Translations under genes and position numbers: made by a program
DNA from: Azorinus chamasolen
Taxonomy: Eukaryota; Mollusca; Bivalvia; Cardiida; Solecurtidae
Assembly: GCA_963576725.1 (NCBI GenBank)
Contig: OY755247.1
Coordinates: 17,982,526-18,046,525, forward strand
Length of the DNA: 64,000 bases
Direction of reading: 5' to 3'
The notes under the pieces: model-generated
The model's database searches: none
What the model saw: only the letters and a program-made list of their open reading frames with translations
What the model was told of the DNA's origin: nothing
Shown: one piece after another, positions 44,095-54,594 of the stretch
Layout of the letters: every line of letters begins with the position of its first letter
Numbering within the stretch: position 1 is the stretch's first letter

Positions 44095-44281
44095 GGTGTT
44101 GATATAATTTCGACGCTTTTAGCTATGAAAATTGAGTACTGCTTAAGCCGGTGCTAGTGTGTGTGTGTGTGTGAATAGTGTTCTGCTCAGGAACAGACTC
44201 AATAAACCGAATCTGCAAATGTCTCTTTTTGCATTGCTGCTTTTGCTTTCGAATGATCTTCTACTTTCAGAAATTTTACAG
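44095..44281 (+). repeat. LTR-like repeat end, second copy
   Basis: CGCTTTTAGCTATGAAAAT, a GT microsatellite (44158-44174), CAGACTCAATAAACCGAATC and GCTGCTTTTGCTTTCGAATG match 29360-29545 in order, including the AATAAA signal. Confidence 0.55.
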
Positions 44282-44289
44282 GTTTTAAT

Positions 44290-44366
44290 CACAGGGGTAA
44301 GACACGTTTGAGTCAGTATTATGTATATATAGAAATATACTGACTCAAACGTGTCTTACCCCTGTG
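44290..44366. mobile_element. hAT-like miniature element, 77 bp
   Basis: CACAGGGGTAAGACACG ... CGTGTCTTACCCCTGTG, perfect 31-bp inverted arms around a short AT-rich loop. GTTTTAAT (44282-44289 and 44367-44374) is an exact 8-bp target duplication, the size made by hAT transposases. Confidence 0.9.
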
Positions 44367-44671
44367 GTTTTAATCATGACGTGAAGTCTGTGCCCCTTTT
44401 ACTAAACTTCGTTAAAGTGCATTCTAAATATATGATGAAAGAACAGTGATTGGTTCAATGTAATGAAATGTTAAACACCTTCTTTCTTTAATTATAATTT
44501 GAGTTGCTTATTCGGTTTAGAAGTAAAAAATAGTGTTCGGTGTTTTATTGCTCGTACTTTAGATGTATTATTCTAATTACTTTTTTTAAGTTCGAAAAGT
44601 GATTGACCCGCGCTAGCAAATATTATTTTCTCTGACAATGCTTAGCGGACTGACCTGACCTGACCTTGAGT

Positions 44672-44795
44672 TTGGCCACAAATCATATGTTATGACCACT
44701 CTTTAGAATCGTCTAGAAGAAACGATTCTAAAGAGCAGTCACAACATATGGTTTGGTGTAGAAAGGACGATTTTAGTATTTGAATACGCACGTGC
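44672..44795. mobile_element. Family E palindromic MITE
   Basis: ATCATATGTTATGACCACTC, apex CGTCTAGAAGAAACG, GAGCAGTCACAACATATGG, GACGATTTTAGTATTTGAA. Confidence 0.8.
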
Positions 44796-44899
44796 TCTAT
44801 ACAAAGGAATGTTCTATGCATTATACTAGTACATTAAAACCTTGCTTACCCAAATCATTAGTAAAGAAGAATTCATAACTTTAGGCAAGTAACTGCGTA

Positions 44900-45026
44900 A
44901 TCCAGAGGGGGTTTCTAAAATGGCTACAATGTTCCACCTTCCATGTTTCATTATAACTATTTTGTTCATGAATATTCAGTAGGTGTTGAAATTTGGAGTA
45001 AATATAGAACAGGGAAAGGGTTAAAC
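44900..45026 (+). mobile_element. Family B MITE, right end only
   Basis: CTACAATGTTCCACCTTCCA, ATGAATATTCAGTAGGTG, AACAGGGAAAGGGTTAA match the right part of 45356-45605. Confidence 0.75.
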
Positions 45027-45355
45027 ATCGATAAGGATATCTATTTAGGAGTTCGAAATAGTGGATATGTATTTATAGAAAAACAAATCTACCATGGCTT
45101 TCGTGAGTATACGGCACTTTGCATGTGTCGTGCCTATCGCAACTGATATATATCTAGACGAAATGAGTATTTGATAAATGGTTTAGAGGTTTAAATATCT
45201 AGTTAGCATGCCTCCTACGCTACGTGCTTTACATTATGAATCTCCACTAGAAATAGCATCATTTAATGCAATAAATATATATTGCTTTCTGAATTCGATT
45301 GGGAATTGTGAGTGGGTGTGTCAAAAAAAATCGGTCAAGAGAATATTATAAGCCT
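45027..45355. other. Unassigned sequence
   Basis: No recognised feature. Confidence 0.4.
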
Positions 45356-45605
45356 TTAACCTTTTCCCTCATATAAACGTGTTTTCACGCATTTGCAAAC
45401 AGGGTAGACCCAGATCAGACGGCTCCTAGAGGAGCCGTCTAATCAGGGTCTGCTCTGTTTGCTAATAGAATTTGATAGATTGGTCTCTTTGCTTTCTGAA
45501 ATGTCTACAATGTTCCACCTTCCATATTTCTTTATAACTATTTTGTTAATGAATATTCAGTAGGTATTGAAATTTGGAATACACACAGAACAGGGAAAGG
45601 GTTAA
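45356..45605 (+). mobile_element. Family B MITE, CAGGGAAAGGG-end variant
   Basis: TTAACCTTTTCCCTCATAT ... CAGGGAAAGGGTTAA. Hairpin CAGACGGCTCCTAGAGGAGC with CGTCT, perfect apex. Confidence 0.92.
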
Positions 45606-45648
45606 CACACCGTGTAAATTGTGGTCAGTCAAGATATTATTATATGCA

Positions 45649-45877
45649 TTAACACATTCCCTCATATTAACGCCTTTTGCCCCCTCTGCATAAGTCACCT
45701 GATGAAACCATTGTGATAAATAGAGCATTTGCTCCTATGGGAGAAAATGCTGTATTTATCACAATGGTTTCAGACAACAAAATTCTATTTTTTTCTTTTT
45801 CTCTAGTTAATGCTCCTTTTCGGTAGATTTGTTTAAAGAGGTTGTATCTATAAATAGCCTATAAGGTAATGGATTAA
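45649..45877 (+). mobile_element. Family A MITE
   Basis: TTAACACATTCCCTCATATT ... TATAAGGTAATGGATTAA. Apex TTTGCTCCTATGGGAGAAAA. Confidence 0.92.
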
Positions 45878-46402
45878 GTAGATTGTTCTGACGATAGGTT
45901 CAGAAAGTTTTTAATTGAACTTTAATCAGTTTCGAGATCCGTATGAGACGTCGTATTATAAGGGGTATGAGCAAGATATATGGGTCATTTGCAAAAGCCT
46001 AACTAACAGAATGCAGCTACTTCATCTAATTAAAACTCTCTCAATATTTCATAACTAATTTATAGTGTTATCGACAAAGTTGCAGAGAGTGAATATCTAG
46101 ATTCAGACAACAGCATCAATCATATGTTTTATTGGGCTGCGAAAGCTACGGCTTAGAATTTTGCCCATGCGTTTCTGCGGTCCTGTGTTTCTATAAATGC
46201 CAATCTTTTTTAATAAATATGGTTTACTGTGAGACAAGTTCTTATTTATATATATTCATTTATTTTAATTATTTTCATTCATATATTTTTCTCAGCATAT
46301 TTTTGTCGGGGATAATTCTTTCGTTTCTGCCATGATCCAGTTTCAGTGAAAATGCCAGTGAATTAGGTATAATTGATTAAAATCACATACACTATTATAG
46401 CT
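45878..46402. other. Unassigned sequence
   Basis: No recognised feature. Confidence 0.4.
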
Positions 46403-46475
46403 GTCAGCGTGGTCTAGGGGTTATAGCGATGGACTAGGAAACGTGAGGACGTGGGTTCGATCCTCGGTGGAGGCT
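46403..46475 (+). pseudogene. tRNA-like relic (Ser-like), T-run terminated
   Basis: GTGGTCTAGGGGTTATAGCG (A-box-like), GATGGACTAGGAAA where tRNA-Ser has its anticodon arm, and GGGTTCGATCC (B box) at normal spacing. A T-run followed by CTCTC comes next. The acceptor and anticodon stems do not pair well, so a decayed tRNA or SINE head is more likely than a functional tRNA. Confidence 0.55.
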
Positions 46476-46499
46476 AAATTATTTTTTTTCTCTCATATT

Positions 46500-47340
46500 T
46501 TCTTAGTATACGTGTTTTTGGTTTAAAACCATTTTGTACATTAAAATATAAGACATTTGTTTGCATTTTGGCGTTGTTAAAGTTATTTAGCTGAGACCTT
46601 TTACTCGTGGTCATGTTGACAGGTTTGCATATTTCACCATTGTGAATTTGAATTTGCTTCAACTTTACTGTATAATTATCTTATACTAGCCTGTTCTTTT
46701 TTTTGGGACAATATAAATGAAAAACTTAATGGGCATTGAGTCGACCTATCGGAATAATTTCATGTAGACTGTAAGTATGGGAGTTTGTATGCCTTGTGAA
46801 CACCACTTAATGTGATAATGGTTTCTACGTCAGTGTGTTTCAGCAAATGAATAACATTGATCTGTGACGTAATGTGTATTATTGGTGTCAAACAAAGGTA
46901 TTATGCATCATGGCTCATTAAAACATTCCCCCGTTTCTGCTACATGTATTAATTCATACATAACAGTCATGTTTTCCCAATATTGCTCCCTCTTTTTCTT
47001 CGATCCTGCTTAAATACATGTTACGCAGCCATTTTACGCTTGCGTAAAACCTTGCTTGTTTCATTATTAAACTAAAACTAAAAAGCATCCGTGTGCTTAA
47101 TCTAAAATGCTTGTAGGTTTATAGCTCTCTTGTGAAGCAAATGCAATGCCCCATTGTCATCGTAAATGTACATGTATTTGTTGTCAGTGAGCAGAAAAGG
47201 TTCGCGTTTGTTGTGGGTTTTTTTTTTTAAAAAAACAACAAAACCTTATAGGAACATATTTCTGAATACATATATGCTAATGTATATATAATTTGTAGCA
47301 TGGCTGTTTTAGGTGAAGAAATCTAATTTGATATTGTTAT
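46500..47340. other. Unassigned sequence
   Basis: No recognised gene or element. A short T-run/A-run inverted pair lies at 47218-47245. Confidence 0.4.
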
Positions 47341-47514
47341 GATGATACTGGTTTGACATCTGACCTTGACCTTTGACCCAGTTTTGAAATACTTTAAATG
47401 TAACAAGCATGCCGTCACAGCTCTTCTTCTTCTCTGTAAGTAATAGTTCGACCCTAATGAAACTTCACAAGAGCATCGCTGGTTATGTGCTGATGTGCAT
47501 TCAACTTTTTTTTA

Positions 47515-48160
47515 AAATGTCAAGGCAGTCGAATGGTGGCCTTTGATTGGTCGAAATAAGACATTGTTTTGACTAAATTAAGATAGTATTCGCTTCTGCT
47601 GAAATGTGAAGGTTGGGATATTTCGGTACTTTGATTTTATTGTAGGGTCACTGGGTGATTAGAAAGTATTGGTTGCCTTGGTAACCGAATGGTGGCTTCT
47701 GATTGTTCGAAATTTAGATATAATTATTAAAATAAATTAAGATATTGTTCGAGTTTCGATTTTGCTGAAAATTGGTATGTCGGAATATTTCGGTACTCCG
47801 AATTGATGTGTACGTTTTTCGAATGCCATGGTTGCCATTGTTACCGAAAAGGTAACTGATTGGTTGAAATTTAGATATTGTTCGATTATGCTGAAAATTA
47901 GTATGTATGGGGGAGGAGCGGGGGTATTCGGGTACCCCGAACTCAATCTTAAATGTTTCGAAATAGTTGATTGCCATGATAATGAAGTGATGGCCTCTGA
48001 TTGGTCGAACATTAGATATTATTCGATATTGGTATTAAGGGGTATTTGTGTACCCTCGAATTTAATGACAGGTGTTTCAAAAGTATTGCTTGCCATGGTA
48101 ATCTGGCGGTGACATGTGACTGGTCGAAATTTAGATATTGCCCGATTCTGCTCATCTATA
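47515..48160. repeat. Degenerate tandem repeat, five units of about 120-160 bp
   Basis: TGATTGGTCGAAATTTAGAT-like segments recur near 47536, 47700, 47856, 47996 and 48117. Each is followed by TTGTTCGATT.TGCTGAAA and a GGTACCCCGAA-like motif in the better units. Confidence 0.75.
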
Positions 48161-48259
48161 CCTGTTGTCTGTTTCGTCTGGTGGACATCCTGTAACGAAC
48201 CCGTTACAATTAGATCTTGTTATAAAAGTGTTTTATACTAATTGAAGAGAAAATAGTAC

Positions 48260-48479
48260 TTAACCCTTTCCTCCATAAATACGCTTCTGTAAAAAAGCAC
48301 CTATTGGAACCATTGTGATAAATAGAGCATTTCCTCCTATAGAAGAAAATGCTCTATTTATCACAATGGTTTCAAACTACAAAATTCTAAAATTGTCCTT
48401 TTCTCTAGTTAATGGTCCTTTTCGGTACATTTATTCAAAGAGGTTGGATCTAAAAATAGCCTATGAGGGAATGGGTTAA
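48260..48479 (+). mobile_element. Family A MITE
   Basis: TTAACCCTTTCCTCCATAAA ... TATGAGGGAATGGGTTAA. Apex TTCCTCCTATAGAAGAAAA, compensatory-looking changes on both arms. Confidence 0.93.
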
Positions 48480-49139
48480 TGGTTCCAGTGCTGTCGCCCT
48501 CTTCATTTATTACGGAGTTATTTTCGATCATGTCCTTTAGAATGTTCTAGTGTTGACAGTTCACGTATCGTAAGTTCAGCAATTCTTGCATAAATAGAAA
48601 CTTTCTTTTGTCGACTAATTTTCGAGATTCCATTGTATTTTATGTACCTTTAGCGCACCTGGCACATAATGTCAATGGGGTGTGATATTTAGTAGGGGTA
48701 ATGCTGTGTTCATAGTCCGTCGTGTAGCGTCAATAATAACGAGGATCAGTCAATAAAATGTGAGACTGGGCTACTTTCAGGCAAAATGTGTGACAAATTA
48801 GTGTTACCTTTCTACTATCCTTCAATGCTACATCCCTTCTGCTGAAGTTACCTGACACCCGTTGCTAGTTGATAGCCCAAATTTGGTTGGCCACCTCCTC
48901 TTGGGGATAATCTAAGTCATGGAATCTAACTCTCCTAAACTGCTCTTTTAACTTGCGGAAAATATCAAAGTCAGGGTGGACTCGTGCCAGATGAATAAGC
49001 AGGATGAGGCAAAATACCCCATCTGAATGATGTTAAAAATGTTGTCACCCTCTCAGCCTTGTGGCATGCGGCGTTGTCATGAAGAATCGACGGCATCTCA
49101 TGTAGAAGATCTGGAGGAATGTTTCCGTACAGCTCGTAC
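48480..49139 (-). other. Unassigned, possibly transposase-like remnant
   Basis: The stretch 48840-49130 is less AT-rich than its surroundings. On the - strand it contains fragments like HDNAACHKAE (from the GGCGTTGTCATGAAGA side), a pattern seen in mariner-type transposases near the catalytic domain. Frames are broken, so this is a weak suggestion only. Confidence 0.35.
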
Positions 49140-49352
49140 TTAACCCTTACAACGCTGAATTTTCAAATGGAGTATTCTAAAATTCAAACAGGTCAGGCTT
49201 ATGCTGAATATTTAGGGATTTTTCCAAAGAAAGGATTAATATGACAAACAATTCAGACCCAGATGACAGGTCTCCTCTAGGAGCCCTCTCATCTAGGTCT
49301 ACACTGTTTGCAAAGGGCATTAGTGACTCGTATCCCGCACTGTAAGGGTTAA
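49140..49352 (-). mobile_element. Family I MITE, second copy
   Basis: TTAACCCTTACAACGCTG ... CGCACTGTAAGGGTTAA. Arms GGTCTCCTCTAGGAGCCC, with CAGACCCAGATGA and TCATCTAGGTCT. Reverse of 37064-37277. Confidence 0.9.
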
Positions 49353-49560
49353 GTACATACCCTCCTAAAATGTTCGGCCAATAGTGAAAATACAAAAAAA
49401 ATCTTCTCAGAGCATATATACTGGTCATTTTTGTTAAAACAAAAATTTAATACATGTAGAAATGTTCCAGACTTATCAAAGTTCTCTTCCTCGTAATCTA
49501 CTGAATAGATTTCAAAATTACTTTACAAAAAAATGTTCCTCGGTTACTAATCCACATATC

Positions 49561-49783
49561 TTAACCCTTTCCTCAATAAATGCGCCTTTCTACGCCTCTG
49601 AAAAAGTCACTTTTTGCAACCATTGTGATAAATAGAGCATTTGCTCCTCAGGAGCAAATGCTCTATTTATCACAATGGTTTCAAAACTACAAAATTCTAA
49701 AATAAATCCCTTTCTCTAGTTGATGCTCCTTTTCGGTAGATTTATTCAAAGAGGTTGGATATAAAAATAGACTATGAGGTAAC
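49561..49783 (+). mobile_element. Family A MITE, right terminus trimmed
   Basis: TTAACCCTTTCCTCAATAAA, apex TTTGCTCCTCAGGAGCAAA, CTCCTTTTCGGTAGATTTA. It ends CTATGAGGTAACCC, so the last bases are lost. Confidence 0.9.
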
Positions 49784-49981
49784 CCTTTCCCAAATATACA
49801 TTAATGAGTGAATCTGTTTCTTACAGATTCAAAGTGCTTTATCTTAAACTGCAAGTGGCGCTTATGATGTACATAACTCTTTGTGGTCTTGGTTCATCGT
49901 TACTGCATTTGACTTTGATTTCTACTGAATCAAAAAAAAGTGTGTAGTTGATATACGAAATGTTATAAAAGATCTAACCCG

Positions 49982-50249
49982 TTAACCCTTTCCCTCATAT
50001 TTATAAACACCCTTTCACGCATTTTCAAACAGAGAACACTCAGATCAGACGGTGCCTTTAGGAGCCGTCTGGTCACGATTTGCTCTTTTTTCCTACGGAT
50101 TGATAGTATGAATTGTCAGACTCTTCATTTTCTACCAATACCAAAACTATCCTGTATGCATGTGCCATTATAAAAGTGCAGCTATTCAATTTAAAATATT
50201 CATAATGCAATTATTTCTTACATTAATATTGAACAGGGGAACTGGTTAA
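49982..50249 (+). mobile_element. Family B MITE
   Basis: TTAACCCTTTCCCTCATATT ... GAACAGGGGAACTGGTTAA. Arms CAGACGGTGCCTTTAGGAGC and CGTCTGGTCACG, several stem mutations. Confidence 0.9.
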
Positions 50250-50514
50250 TTATGTCTATATGATTAGTCATTTAAAAGCAATGCTAATTAAATTTCTCCG
50301 TGTTTCTTCCCAACTTAATTGAGTCAGCTAGTTCTTATAACTTAAACAACATTGCATGTTTAACAAAGTAATAATAACAACATTTATTTGAATTAATTCA
50401 TATTGTTTGCATCTTACATGCATAATACTTTAGTCTATGTATTTCTTAAAATATTAAAACAGCTTGGACAAAGACAATTGTTTGAAACTGTATGATGTCG
50501 GTTGTGCATTATTT

Positions 50515-50720
50515 TAACGACTTTCTACACATGTGCAAACAGAGTAGATCCAGATCAGACGGCTCATGCAGGGTCTGCTCTGTTTGCTTATGAAACCAGA
50601 ACTATGATTCTACAGTTTGTGTCATGGCCAAAAATGCCCACAGGTGTCCATGTGACAAAATAAAAGTTAATCTACTAAAAGTTAATCATTATGTCATATA
50701 TTCATGGAGTAAAGGGTTAA
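50515..50720 (+). mobile_element. Family B MITE, hairpin partly deleted
   Basis: TTAACGACTTTCTACAC, GCAAACAGAGTAGATCCAG, one arm GATCAGACGGCTCATGC directly joined to AGGGTCTGCTCTG. Right end TTCATGGAGTAAAGGGTTAA. Confidence 0.85.
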
Positions 50721-51263
50721 GTCTGAAAACATTACTAATAAATCTTACTGACGCTATGATTTCCATGTTTCTGTCGCCGTCCTTGGTATACCCGCTAGAC
50801 CGCAGATTTTACGCACCGTCTTTCCCGTGTTTATCCTCTTTCTCGTGTTTTATCTTTACCCAAAACGACGAACTCCTCAAAAGAGAAGGTTTGACAGATT
50901 TTAGGACATTCTAGATTTTAACTTATTTTTGGACGAGGTTATTGACATGAAAGAGGAACACGTGCAATATGCACGTTTAGTTCTAAATTAGATAATGTAT
51001 ATAACGTTTATCTTAATACTCCTGATTTTCCATCGAAGTATTGTGTTTGCTCTTTTGAGTTGACGATGTTCAATGCGGACTTGGACCAATTCGAACTTAC
51101 ATGATGTCATCTATGTATATATTATTACGGTGTACCGTTAAACTTTACAATCCTACAACGGTGCGCACGAGAATAGGAAAAAACAGAAATGATAGGAAAT
51201 GACAGTTACTATTTCTTTCTAATCCCTCAAAAACCAATTACCACCCCCACTCTTTTACCCCAA
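50721..51263. other. Unassigned sequence
   Basis: No recognised feature. Confidence 0.4.
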
Positions 51264-51271
51264 GGACCATC

Positions 51272-51401
51272 CACAGGGCACCGTCGCAATGAATTATGAA
51301 CCTCGACAGAAAAAAATGCATAAACACTAGACATAATTATAGTGTTCATACATTATTTTTTTTTGGTCGAGGTTCATAATTCATTGTGACGGTGCCCTCT
51401 G
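51272..51401. mobile_element. hAT-like MITE, 130 bp
   Basis: CACAGGGCACCGTCGCAATG ... CATTGTGACGGTGCCCTCTG inverted ends of about 36 bp (also TTATGAACCTCGAC). Flanks GGACCATC (51264-51271) and AGACCATC (51402-51409) match at 7 of 8 bases. Confidence 0.85.
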
Positions 51402-51564
51402 AGACCATCAAGATTTGGAACAGTCTCCAGCTGCATGTTCATTCGGACCCTAGTCTGCAAATGTTTGCTAGCAGACTTGACTCGCATAAACTGTATAGAT
51501 CTGCATCATGATTTTTAATTTTATTCTTAGTTCTTTTTTTCTGACTCTGTATACTCCAATATAA

Positions 51565-51794
51565 ACCTTTACTCCATGTAAGAAATGATGACATTGTGTT
51601 TTAAAAATGGCAAATTAACACATGAAATTTTTGAAGTAGAAACTAAAGAATCAGATCAATTTTAGATTATTCATCAGATTATTTCGTAAGCAAACAGAGC
51701 AGACCCTGATCAGACGGCACTTATAGGAACCTTCAGATCTGGGTCTACTCTGTTTGCAAAGGCGTAGAAACATGTATTTATGGAGGAAAGGGTA
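51565..51794 (-). mobile_element. Family B MITE
   Basis: CCTTTACTCCATGTAAGAAA, long arm, CAAACAGAGCAGACCCTG, arms CAGACGGCACTTATAGGAAC / CTTCAGATCTGG, right end TTATGGAGGAAAGGGTAA. Confidence 0.87.
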
Positions 51795-51824
51795 AACACC
51801 TTTCAAACATGTTTTCTATGGTTT

Positions 51825-52044
51825 TAATCCTTTATTTAATACACATTTTTAATGCCTAAATACAAACAGAGTAGACCCAGTTTGATTAGCTATAAAGCTG
51901 TCTGATTATGTTTGCAATTGGAATGATACAGACCAGATTCTACAGTTTCTGCCATGATGAAAAAAAAAATTCTTTTTTTTATAATTATCATTATAAGGTA
52001 ACATTCATAAAGCCCTATATGAGTATTCATTGTGTAAAGGGTTA
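51825..52044 (+). mobile_element. Family B MITE, degraded hairpin
   Basis: TTAATCCTTTATTTAATAC, CAAACAGAGTAGACCCAG, partly lost hairpin, AGATTCTACAGTTTCTGCCA, right TTGTGTAAAGGGTTAT. Confidence 0.8.
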
Positions 52045-52203
52045 TTTTATAAATATGAAGATAAAGATATCACTAGCCATTTCACCAACAAAGGTCCATA
52101 GTCCTTGGCAAACTGTTTAGATCTGCTGTGAAATCAGATATGTGGATCTGGACCCGCTTGTCTGAAACTCATCAGCATCTGCAAAATTTTATGGTATGAC
52201 TTG

Positions 52204-52442
52204 TTAACCCTTTTCCTAATAATTAAAGACATTTTAACACCTTTGCAAACAGAGTAAATCCAGATCAGATAACTCTTGTAAGAGCTATTTTGTAGGACCT
52301 AGGCTATAATTATGTTCCAGCTCTGCTGTACAGTTTCCACAAAGACCAACAAACCTGTTTCCATAATATGCCATTGTAACATTTCACCTAATTAATATTC
52401 ATGCAGTCATTATACATGAATATTCATCAGATTATGAGTTAA
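52204..52442 (+). mobile_element. Family B MITE
   Basis: TTAACCCTTTTCCTAAT ... ATTCATCAGATTATGAGTTAA. Arms GATAACTCTTGTAAGAGC; the partner arm is decayed. Confidence 0.85.
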
Positions 52443-52468
52443 CTTGACAAACAAATACGGTAACTCTT

Positions 52469-52850
52469 AACCCCTTACTTCATAAATACACCTTTCTACG
52501 CCTTTGCAAACAGAGTAGACCCAGGGCCAACAATTAAAAAAAAGTTTTGTTTGCCCTTACTGACCCTAGATTTTAGAAGTGGGTCGGTAGGTAGGAAAAT
52601 TATTTTGTTGTTTTTTTCCTGAACATTTTTACTCTATATTAATATTTATAAAACTGTTTTGGCGTATGAAAATAAAATAAATATTCTTGCAGAATTGGCA
52701 ATAAAATTTTTTGAGTCGGCTGGAAAAAAATGGGTCTGTCGGTAAAGGGCAAACAAACTCAATTTTAATTTAAGCCCAGATCAGACGGTTTCCTATAAGA
52801 GTTGTCTGATCAGGGTCTGCTCTGTCTGCTTATGATATAAATAAAATACA
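52469..52850 (+). mobile_element. Family B MITE interrupted by a different MITE
   Basis: TTAACCCCTTACTTCATAAA, GCAAACAGAGTAGACCCAG, then the insert; it resumes CCCAGATCAGACGG, TTTCCTATAAGAG, TGTCTGATCAGGGTCTGC. The right end is decayed. Confidence 0.8.
52524..52771. mobile_element. Unclassified MITE with GTTTGCCCTT-type ends
   Basis: Left subterminal TTTTGTTTGCCCTTACTGACC and right GGTCTGTCGGTAAAGGGCAA form an imperfect inverted repeat. CCCAG lies on both sides, as a short target duplication inside the family B host. Confidence 0.7.
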
Positions 52851-53086
52851 TAAATGACACCACTTTTGCATAAATTACAATTCTTAAAATAGACCCCCAG
52901 TCGACTCTGACAAAATTATATGGGTTTCATTAAGAAATCTCATTGGTATCAGTATCAATAAAATATCGTATCGTTTCAAAAGTACCGTTATTGTATCGTA
53001 TCGTTTCATTCTTAACGGTATCCTACCCTAGTCTTTCCATCGCTTTATAAAGCTGAATAAGCCAATTTGGCACTGGTTTTATCATA

Positions 53087-53344
53087 GGGGTCTGTACCGC
53101 TTCATGGGAGTCTATATAATATACTGTATACAGTAAAACCTCTCTATAACGGCCACTAAATTGTGTTAATTAGTTAGTATTTAGGGCAGGTGACTGCTTA
53201 CAGCAAGGTAAAAGTAAAACAGAACGCTCCTATAGGACACCTGCTTTTAACACAAAATACTTGATGTAATTTAGTGGCCGTTATAGAGAGGTTTTACTGT
53301 AATAACAGTATATATAGACTCCCATGAAGCGGTACAGATCCCTG
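53087..53344. mobile_element. Large hairpin with a family D MITE in its loop
   Basis: GGGGTCTGTACCGCTTCATG followed by GGAGTCTATATA pairs with TATATAGACTCCCATGAAGC followed by GGTACAGATCCCT, about 37 bp per arm. The D element at 53131-53299 occupies the centre. Confidence 0.85.
53131..53299. mobile_element. Family D MITE, half hairpin, inside a larger palindrome
   Basis: CAGTAAAACCTCTCTATAAC ... GTTATAGAGAGGTTTTACTG, TA flanks. The first arm reaches GAACGCTCCTATAGGA then jumps to CACCTGC, losing the second arm. Confidence 0.88.
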
Positions 53345-53432
53345 AGTTTGATCACTTTAACTTAGACTGCCACAGAAGAAGCAGTTTGATCTGGATCTGC
53401 ACTGTTTGCCTTAGTGTGTCTGTCTGAATACT

Positions 53433-53625
53433 CAGAGCTCCAGATAAGATGTGTAAATTAAAACATTTTCAAGAATAACTCCTTTATTTCTCCACCAAAC
53501 CTTATACTGTGACCACTCTTTAGAATCGTCTCTTCGAGACGATTCTAAAGAATGGTCACAGTATAGGGTTTTGTGGAGAAATGACAATTTTAGTATTTGA
53601 GTACGCACTCTTATCTGTAGCTCTG
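53433..53625. mobile_element. Family E MITE, full length with 5-bp flanks
   Basis: CAGAGCTCCAGATAAGATG ... CTTATCTGTAGCTCTG, 193 bp, flanked by ATACT on both sides (53428-53432, 53626-53630). Palindrome CCACCAAACCTTATACTGTG / CACAGTATAGGGTTTTGTGG. It defines the ends of family E. Confidence 0.9.
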
Positions 53626-53629
53626 ATAC

Positions 53630-53883
53630 TTAACCCTTTACTCTATAAATACGCCTTTCTACTCCATTGCAAATAGAGTAGACCAAGATCAGACGGCTCC
53701 TGTAGGAGCTGTCTGATTAGGGTCTACACTGTTTGCTTATGATATAATATAGATATTATTCTAAAGTTTCTCAAAATTCTGTCATACCCAAAAATTCATG
53801 TCTTCTTGTGGCATTATAAAAAATTATCTAATAAATATTAATGATATCGTTATTTCTTACATATTCATGACTAGGATATAGTT
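53630..53883 (+). mobile_element. Family B MITE
   Basis: TTAACCCTTTACTCTATAAA, perfect stem CAGACGGCTCCTGTAGGAGC, long arm with ATTAATGATATCGTTATTTC. The right end is decayed. Confidence 0.88.
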
Positions 53884-54128
53884 ACATTGTATGTTACAGA
53901 TTGCCATATGGAAGCTGTTAGCAAGAAAAACCTTAATAAAACTGCATTGATGAATGAGACCGAACTATGAGGTGTAACAGCTGCTTAAGACATCTGGCAA
54001 AGACTTCGTATTCAGGTATTTTTTTTACACCCCTCCATTTGTAAAATATTCCTGAATTATAGAATCACAATGCACTGGAGCTTTTGGAAATGAAAACTAT
54101 GAAAATGAACCATGATTGTGTTGTCTGT

Positions 54129-54309
54129 GGGTCCATGCTTATAAAGCTTTTTAGTTGAGTCTGAGTTCGTTCTCAAGCTGATTTTAGTTCTCAAGCTTTT
54201 GATTGGTCAGATTTGAGCCAAAGGCTCAAATCTGACCAATCAAAAACTTGAGAACGAATTCAGACTCAACGAACTCAGACTCAACTAAAAGTTTTATACG
54301 CATGGACCC
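54129..54309. mobile_element. Family F inverted-repeat element
   Basis: GGGTCCATGCTTATAAAGC ... TTTTATACGCATGGACCC. Apex TTTGAGCCAAAGGCTCAAA, arms TTTGATTGGTCAG / CTGACCAATCAAA. Confidence 0.88.
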
Positions 54310-54339
54310 TAAAGTTGTTTGTGAATATCCTCTTGTGGA

Positions 54340-54594
54340 TTAATCCTTTATCTGTTCAATATTCATATAAGAAATAATGAGAACATGAATATTTATTAGC
54401 TTAATTTTTATAATGTTAACTTTTCAAGGAATTTATTTACTTTGACAAAAACTGTACTGTAGAATCAGATCTGTATCATGTCAGAAGCAAACAGAGCAGA
54501 CCCTGATCAGATGGCTCCTTATAGGAGCCATCTGATGTGAGTCTACTCTGTTTGCAAATGCATGAAAAGGTGTTTATATGAAGGAAATGGTTAA
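54340..54594 (-). mobile_element. Family B MITE, full length
   Basis: TTAATCCTTTATCTGTTCAA ... ATATGAAGGAAATGGTTAA. Stem CAGATGGCTCCTTATAGGAG with CCATCTGATG. The right TTAA is shared with the next copy. Confidence 0.92.

Noticed and set aside
46403..46475. Functional tRNA gene
   Set aside because: A and B boxes are present but the acceptor and anticodon stems do not pair; called a relic.
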